From an uncultured Paracoccaceae bacterium (GTDB taxonomy: Bacteria; Pseudomonadota; Alphaproteobacteria; Rhodobacterales; Rhodobacteraceae), in the NCBI GenBank assembly GCA_947503775.1, contig CANNFE010000002.1:62001-126000 (forward strand): a stretch of DNA of 64,000 nt, given 5' to 3'. Under the pieces are notes generated by a model, which was not told the DNA's origin, made no database searches, and worked only from the letters and a program-made list of their open reading frames with translations. Each line of letters begins with the position of its first letter. Positions within the stretch are counted from its first letter, which is position 1. Shown here piece after piece: positions 62,177 to 64,000 of the stretch. The translations under genes and the position numbers were made by a program.

Positions 62177-63835
62177 TTACTGGCGGATCTCGACGGTGTC
62201 CCACTCGAGGCGCTCGAGGCCGGGACCCTCCGCCGTTTCGAGCCAATCGGGCTGTGCAAACCCGGGCCAGCACTCATCGCCGGAGGTGAAACGGACGGGG
62301 ATGTAGGCCGCGCGGAAATCGGGATCGGTGAAGAGGCCGTCGAAGGCTGCGTCATCGGTGGACCAGAAGGCCTGCCCGGTTCCGTTTGCGTTGCGGGTGC
62401 AGGCGCGGTTGAAGGCGGAGAGCACGTCGGGCTGATGCGCCCAGAAGGTCGGCTTGTCGAAGCTGGCATGATTGCGCATGCCCTCCTTGACGGGGTTGGC
62501 ATGGGCCATGACGGTCCAATTGAGGCCGAGAAGGTCATAGATCTGGCCATCATAGGCAAGCGCGATACCGCCCGCGGGGCCAACGCCGATGGAGGGGCGC
62601 GGTTCGAACGTGTTGAGGTAGGTGCCGAAGCCGAGGCCACGCTCGACAAGGGCGTATTCCTTCAGGATGTCGAAGCGGGCCTGGTAGTACTGGACCCAGC
62701 CGAGGACCATGAGCGCAGCGGCGGCGGCGCCGACGGACCACCAGGCCATGCGCACACGGATCGCGGCGGCCAGGGCCAAGACGAACGCGACCGGCAGGAG
62801 CGGGCCGATCGGTTGGTAGAAGCGCCAGAGGACGAAGTGATCGCCGCCCAGCGCGGCATAGATGGCGAGCGTGCCGAAGATCGTGGCAGCGGCCAGAAGA
62901 AGCGCCTTGGCGCCCGGCGTTTTGAGGCGGAGCAGCGCGAAGATGGCGGCTCCGGCCCAGGCGACGACGAAGGCTTCGATCAGAAGGCCGCTGAGGACGA
63001 AGTCGAAGAGGTATTTCAGCCCGTCCTTGAGACCCTGAAGCGTGTCGGAGGAGACCTTGGCGTAGAAGGTATTGGGGAAGGGCTGACCGAAGTAGCTGAT
63101 GCGGAAGAGGGTCAGCGCGACGAAGGCTCCGAAGGTGAGGGCGAGCGCGGCTCCAATCAGGCGCCAGGCTGAGAGGCGCAGGATCAGCGCGAGGCAGAGA
63201 AGGCCGGCGGAGACGGCGATGCCCTCGGGGCGGATCAGGGGCAGGAGCGTTGCGAGGAGCAGGATGCCGGGGGCCGTGACGCGGCCGTCTTCGCCTTCGG
63301 CCAGATCGCTGAGCAGGACGAGGAAGGCGAGGAGGGCGGCGGACCAAAGCGCGACCTCCATCATCGTCCAGACGGTCCAGAGGAAGTAGCCGGGGATCGC
63401 GAGAAGGATTGCGGCGAGACCCGCACGGATGATGGTCGGGTCGAGGTCGAACCAGATAGCGAGACGGTGCGCAAGGCGGAGGGCAGAATAGACTGCCGTG
63501 AAAGAGAGGAGCGCGCAGAGTAGCAGGATGATCGGTTCGGGCGTGGCGGTTAGGCTGTAGACCAGCGTCAGGAGTAACATCCAGAGGAAGGTGGTAGAGC
63601 CTTCGACGCGTTCTCCGCCGACATTGTAGACGTAGCCCGCGCCGCTTGCGACGTTTTCGGAGTAGGAGCGGGTGATGGCGGCATCGTCGATGCCGATGAG
63701 GGGGATCCCACCGACAAGCAGATAGGCGAGGGCCGCTCCGAGCGCCACGAGAGCGGCGGCGAGCGCGAGATCGAGCGAGCGCTGACCTGCGAGCGCGGCG
63801 GAGAGCGGGCGTACGGGAGACATGGTCTGGGTCAT
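62177..63835 (-). CDS. Multi-pass membrane protein, probable GT-C type glycosyltransferase
   Basis: A 552-residue protein with about ten hydrophobic segments in the first 400 residues and a soluble C-terminal part of about 140 residues. An acidic loop after the first helix (GGIPLIGIDDAAITRSYSENVA, seen in part; D-D at about 42-43) fits the catalytic loop of GT-C enzymes that use polyprenyl-phosphate sugars. The order helix, DD loop, helices, then a large extracytoplasmic domain is that of dolichyl-phosphate-mannose type and arabinosyltransferase type proteins. Sugar and acceptor are unknown. ATG 63835 is just after the stop of the gtrA gene; a start at MSPVRP twelve bases on is also possible. 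It is grouped with gtrA and a flippase, which suits a polyprenyl-linked glycan pathway. Confidence 0.75.
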   Translation of the reverse strand: MTQTMSPVRPLSAALAGQRSLDLALAAALVALGAALAYLLVGGIPLIGIDDAAITRSYSENVASGAGYVYNVGGERVEGSTTFLWMLLLTLVYSLTATPEPIILLLCALLSFTAVYSALRLAHRLAIWFDLDPTIIRAGLAAILLAIPGYFLWTVWTMMEVALWSAALLAFLVLLSDLAEGEDGRVTAPGILLLATLLPLIRPEGIAVSAGLLCLALILRLSAWRLIGAALALTFGAFVALTLFRISYFGQPFPNTFYAKVSSDTLQGLKDGLKYLFDFVLSGLLIEAFVVAWAGAAIFALLRLKTPGAKALLLAAATIFGTLAIYAALGGDHFVLWRFYQPIGPLLPVAFVLALAAAIRVRMAWWSVGAAAAALMVLGWVQYYQARFDILKEYALVERGLGFGTYLNTFEPRPSIGVGPAGGIALAYDGQIYDLLGLNWTVMAHANPVKEGMRNHASFDKPTFWAHQPDVLSAFNRACTRNANGTGQAFWSTDDAAFDGLFTDPDFRAAYIPVRFTSGDECWPGFAQPDWLETAEGPGLERLEWDTVEIRQ

Positions 63836-63836
63836 C

Positions 63837-64000
63837 TCAAACCGACTTGGCGTCTGAGGCCGCTTCGGTTTCGAAGACGAAGCGCTTGTCGAGCGGATAT
63901 TTAATGACATAGCCGATGGCGAGCCCGATCACGCCGCCGACCTCGCGCATAAGATGCGTCTCCCAGATGAGCCAGAACGTGTATTCGGTGCCCCAGAAGA
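63837..64000 (-). CDS. GtrA-family membrane protein (5' end outside window)
   Basis: Only the last 53 or so residues lie in the window, ending at TGA 63837. The sequence GYVIKYPLDKRFVFE with a preceding hydrophobic stretch (VGGVIGLAIGYVI) is the C-terminal signature of GtrA-like proteins, small four-helix membrane proteins thought to help move polyprenyl-phosphate sugars across the inner membrane. It ends one base before the start of the GT-C type gene, so the two are probably co-transcribed with the flippase. The family call is from a short fragment. Confidence 0.75.
   Translation of the reverse strand, partial: FWGTEYTFWLIWETHLMREVGGVIGLAIGYVIKYPLDKRFVFETEAASDAKSV

Noticed and set aside
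1-64000. CRISPR arrays, insertion sequences, prophage, toxin-antitoxin pairs or defence genes
   Set aside because: No direct-repeat arrays, transposases, integrases or phage genes were seen by reading both strands; the window is mainly core chromosome.

Overview
The window is a G+C-rich, densely coded piece of an alphaproteobacterial chromosome, most likely from the order Rhodobacterales (Roseobacter group or a close relative). The reasons are gene order and protein character: secA followed divergently by a parvulin, argJ and mutT; rimP-nusA-ylxR-infB; the small exported protein next to a Tat-dependent L,D-transpeptidase; and a split tcuA/tcuB pair of the kind related to Rhodobacter CobZ. I found no rRNA, tRNA, CRISPR array, insertion sequence or phage gene. 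No gap between genes is longer than about 340 bases.

Layout. 1-3480: edge of a surface-polysaccharide region, with a cysQ-kdsB-glycosyltransferase operon and a lone capsule-export type ABC permease. 3494-15786: a tricarboxylate uptake and catabolism island made of four transcription units: tctC-tctAB-prpF-like-TPP enzyme (minus), a TctD/TctE two-component system (plus), an AbrB-family membrane protein (minus), and gntR-tcuA-tcuB (plus). 15954-19921: dnaK, dnaJ, radC. 19925-26607: an exported protein of unknown function, secA, a parvulin, argJ, mutT and a 43-residue small protein. 26667-32126: the rimP-nusA-ylxR-infB operon with a recognisable promoter and an intrinsic terminator inside its leader. 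32149-42205: a CDGSH/ferredoxin protein, prolyl aminopeptidase, ubiG, MarR regulator, nitrilase-family amidase, glutaredoxin, comF, a methyltransferase, ferrochelatase, a cell-wall group (two L,D-transpeptidases, a CAP-domain lipoprotein, a small exported protein) and an RNA m5U methyltransferase. 42206-49122: two tandem ABC exporter half-transporters, the CCA-adding enzyme, a CoA-pyrophosphatase type Nudix protein and Hsp33. 49192-59138: another Nudix protein, a SpoIIE-type phosphatase with a degenerate receiver, ilvA, a membrane protein, argG, an unknown protein, exported msrA, ribokinase and mutS. 59146-64000: an outer-membrane efflux lipoprotein, then a second polysaccharide or lipid-glycan group (flippase, GT-C type membrane protein, truncated GtrA).

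The most coherent unit is the tricarboxylate island. A periplasmic TctC receptor should deliver a tricarboxylate to a transporter in which TctA and TctB are one polypeptide. TctD/E would sense the substrate and TcuAB would oxidise it. A PrpF-type isomerase and a thiamine-diphosphate enzyme are co-transcribed with the transporter by short overlaps. The known tricarballylate pathway needs neither of these last two enzymes, so the substrate or the route may be new. Other points for a second look are a probable attenuator just upstream of rimP, a missing canonical start codon (or single-base frameshift) in the ABC exporter gene ending at 42206, the free-standing 43-residue protein, and the degenerate receiver on the SpoIIE-type phosphatase. 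All product calls rest on reading motifs by eye; no database search or folding calculation was run.
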